Assembly (NCBI GenBank): GCA_016190375.1 | Contig: JACPQR010000053.1 | Location: forward strand, 1 to 33,763 | Reading direction: 5' to 3' | DNA from: Deltaproteobacteria bacterium | GTDB lineage: Bacteria > Myxococcota_A > Polyangia > JACPQR01 | Length of the DNA stretch: 33,763 nt | Shown here: piece by piece, positions 32,212 to 33,763 of the stretch | Numbering within the stretch: the first letter of the stretch is position 1 | Layout: each line of letters begins with the position of its first letter | Program-made: the position numbers and the translations under genes | Notes under the pieces: generated by a model | Databases searched by the model: none | What the model saw: the letters and a program-made list of their open reading frames with translations, nothing else | What the model was told of the DNA's origin: nothing

Positions 32212-32709
32212 ATGACCGGCAAGACCGACCCCGAAGACGACGCGACCCAGCGTTCCGAAAAGGCTGACCGCGGCGAGCCGTCCGAGAGCACGAGCCCCCG
32301 CAAGGAGAAGGTGCTGCACACCAGGATTCCGGCGGCGCTCGACCAGGCCCTCAAGGGCTTCGCCCGCTCGATGCGCGTGCCGGTCTCGAACCTCGTCCGC
32401 GTCCTCCTCGAGGACGCAGTCGAGGTGGCGCACCGCGCGACCGACAAGGTGGCGGAGGCCGCGGAGCGAGCCACCGAGCGCGTCGCAGGCACGCCGGGGG
32501 CTAGCGACGAGAAGAAGACGGAGCCACTCGCGGGCGTCTTCGGTTACCAGCCGCTGACCCTGGGCGTCGAGGCGAGCTGCGCTCGCTGCGGGCGGGCGCT
32601 CGACGTGGGCGAGGAGGCGTTCCTCGGGCTCAGGGATGCGCCGGGTCCGCGGGTCTTCGTATGTCCGACCTGTCTTCCCAAGCCGAAACGAAAGGAGAGC
32701 ACCCCATGA
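32212..32709 (+). CDS. Ribbon-helix-helix regulator with C-terminal zinc ribbon
   Basis: This 165-residue protein has an N-terminal acidic/Ser tail (1-30). A ribbon-helix-helix DNA-binding segment follows (about 34-70: VLHTRIPAALDQALKGFAR, then SNLVRVLLEDAVE). A heptad-like amphipathic helix (70-93, AVEVAHRATDKVAEAAERAT) resembles phasin helices. A zinc ribbon closes the protein, with Cys123, Cys126, Cys151 and Cys154 (CARC...CPTC). The start ATG 32212 has GGAG 6 bases upstream; ATG 32173 would begin inside the palindrome. Its stop overlaps the next ATG as ATGA. It is probably an autoregulator sensing or binding the product of the neighbouring genes. This combination is not one I recognise from a named family. 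Confidence 0.72.
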   Translation: MTGKTDPEDDATQRSEKADRGEPSESTSPRKEKVLHTRIPAALDQALKGFARSMRVPVSNLVRVLLEDAVEVAHRATDKVAEAAERATERVAGTPGASDEKKTEPLAGVFGYQPLTLGVEASCARCGRALDVGEEAFLGLRDAPGPRVFVCPTCLPKPKRKESTP

Positions 32710-32933
32710 ACGACTCGACCGAGAAGTCCGAACGCGATCTGACCGACACCCTCATCACCGGCCTCGTTGGCGTTGGAGCCGCGTGGGCCCGACATGGGCT
32801 CACCATCGGCCGCACGTCGCTGCAGGCGTCCGCCAAGACCCTCGAGACGACCGCGCAGCTCCTCGGGAAGCTGGCCGAGTCCTTCGCGAAGGTCGAAGAG
32901 GAGCCCGCGGGACGGGACGACTCGGCGTGCTAA
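32706..32933 (+). CDS. Small phasin-like amphipathic helical protein
   Basis: This 75-residue protein has one predicted hydrophobic/amphipathic helical region (LITGLVGVGAAWARHGLTI, then SLQASAKTLETTAQLLGKLAESFAKV), with polar ends and a C-terminal Cys. Such Ala/Leu/Thr amphipathic helices resemble phasins that coat polyester or lipid granules, but short length and lack of a clear motif leave this tentative. AAAGGAGAG lies 6-8 bases upstream of ATG 32706, which overlaps the stop of the regulator gene. A membrane-associated small protein is the alternative. Confidence 0.6.
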   Translation: MNDSTEKSERDLTDTLITGLVGVGAAWARHGLTIGRTSLQASAKTLETTAQLLGKLAESFAKVEEEPAGRDDSAC

Positions 32934-32946
32934 TAGTCCGAGTGGC

Positions 32947-33763
32947 GTGATCCACCGCGTCTACCTGATACCCGGGTTCTTCGGCTTCGCCGACCTCGGG
33001 GGCATCACCTACTTCCACCACGTCGAGCGCACGCTGTCACGCCGCCTGGATCTCGCGCGCGTTCCCCACACGATCACGCCGGTCGGCACCCGGCCCACGG
33101 CGTCCATCAGGGCGAGGGCACGCGCGCTCGCCGGCGCCATCCACGCGACCTCGCGGGCGGAAGACCGCATCTACCTCGTCGGGCACTCGGCCGGCGGGCT
33201 CGACGCTCGGCTGTTCACGTCCCCAGGAGCCGCGCTCGAGACGGACCTCCCGATCGAGGCGATGGCCTCGCGCGTCGGCGCCGTCATCACGCTGTCCACC
33301 CCACATTTCGGCACGCCCCTCGCGAGCTTCTTCTCGACCATCGCCGGAGAGAAGGTGCTCTTCGCGCTCTCGCTCCTGACGATCTACGTCCTGCGCTTCG
33401 GCCGTGTGCCGCTGGGGTTCGCCGGGCTCTTGACCCGTGGCCTCACGCGGCTGGACGACATCGTCGGGCTCGAGAACACGGTCCTCGACGAGCTGTACGA
33501 CTCGCTCCTCGTCGACTTCTCGCCCGCGAAGCGGGACGTCATCCGGGACTTCCTCGAGGAGGTCCGGCGGGAGCGCGGGATCGTGTCGCAGCTCACTCCG
33601 GACGGCATCGACCTGTTCAACGCCAGCGTCGCGGCGCGGCCCGGCGTCGAGTACCTCTCCGTCATCACCGTAGCGCCGCCGCCGACGGCGCGGTCGTTTC
33701 TCGAGCTGGCGTCCAACCCCTACGCGCTCGCGCAGCACGCGGTGTACACGGCCCTGCACCGTC
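32947..33763 (+). CDS. Alpha/beta-hydrolase, lipase/esterase-like (truncated by window end)
   Basis: At least 272 residues are seen, with the C-terminus outside the window. GTG 32947 begins IHRVYLIPGFFGFADLGG (oxyanion region). The nucleophile elbow is GHSAGG (79-84, Ser81) after RIYLVGHSAGGLDARL, followed by VITLSTPHFGTPLASF, as in triacylglycerol lipases and PGAP1-like hydrolases. A hydrophobic stretch (about 125-160) may contact membrane or lipid surface. The catalytic Asp and His are expected beyond the region visible with certainty. It sits 13 bp after the phasin-like gene and is likely co-transcribed with it. The substrate could be a stored lipid or polyester. Confidence 0.82.
   Translation, partial: MIHRVYLIPGFFGFADLGGITYFHHVERTLSRRLDLARVPHTITPVGTRPTASIRARARALAGAIHATSRAEDRIYLVGHSAGGLDARLFTSPGAALETDLPIEAMASRVGAVITLSTPHFGTPLASFFSTIAGEKVLFALSLLTIYVLRFGRVPLGFAGLLTRGLTRLDDIVGLENTVLDELYDSLLVDFSPAKRDVIRDFLEEVRRERGIVSQLTPDGIDLFNASVAARPGVEYLSVITVAPPPTARSFLELASNPYALAQHAVYTALHR

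Overview
The base composition (very high GC, NNG/NNC codon bias, many GTG and a few TTG starts) and the gene content point to a Myxococcota (deltaproteobacterial) chromosome, perhaps a Polyangiales/Sandaracinaceae-like lineage. The markers are seven predicted lipoproteins with Asp-rich or Cys-rich tethers, MopE-like motifs, a TIGR02265/DUF2378-type protein known mainly from myxobacteria, a Tad/Flp pilin pair, and a very large Ser/Thr kinase fused to a sigma-54 activator. The taxonomic call is inference. No rRNA, tRNA, CRISPR array, transposase or phage gene was seen.

Layout. 1-394 is non-coding and holds a heptamer-repeat inverted array and several perfect palindromes. 395-1896 (+): Flp pilin, prepilin peptidase (no ATG/GTG/TTG start) and a deoxynucleoside kinase. 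10766 down to 1897 (-) is a long co-directional run: purB-purC-purS, a TIGR02265-like protein, a small lipoprotein, proS, a polytopic GT-C-like membrane protein, an Asp-rich MopE-like lipoprotein and an MscS channel. Most junctions in its first two thirds overlap (ATGA, GTGA). 10902-11438 (+): a truncated haemoglobin built as a lipoprotein. 17440 down to 11448 (-): a TPR/membrane protein, a Cys-rich lipoprotein, a lone molybdopterin oxidoreductase and a clan GH-A glycosidase-like lipoprotein. 17569-24430 (+): pyrR, a NamZ-type (DUF1343) muramidase and the 1683-residue kinase/TPR/GAF/sigma-54 AAA+ regulator. 26872 down to 24431 (-): an FG-GAP/CARDB lipoprotein. 26991-28085 (+): hisC. 32003 down to 28091 (-): a barrel-like outer-membrane protein, a DUF362 protein and a Cys-rich lipoprotein. 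32212-33763 (+): a ribbon-helix-helix/zinc-ribbon regulator, a small phasin-like helical protein and a lipase-like alpha/beta hydrolase cut by the window end.

How it fits together. Housekeeping functions (purine synthesis, prolyl-tRNA synthesis, histidine synthesis, dNTP salvage, cell-wall recycling) are interleaved with an envelope repertoire of lipoproteins and membrane proteins. All four convergent gene pairs are separated by only 0-9 bp, and two meet exactly at a TGATCA in which the two stop codons abut. The most system-like locus is the last one. A regulator that looks autoregulated through a near-perfect palindrome is translationally coupled to a phasin-like protein and sits next to a serine hydrolase, which suggests a lipid or polyester granule module. 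That function is inference.
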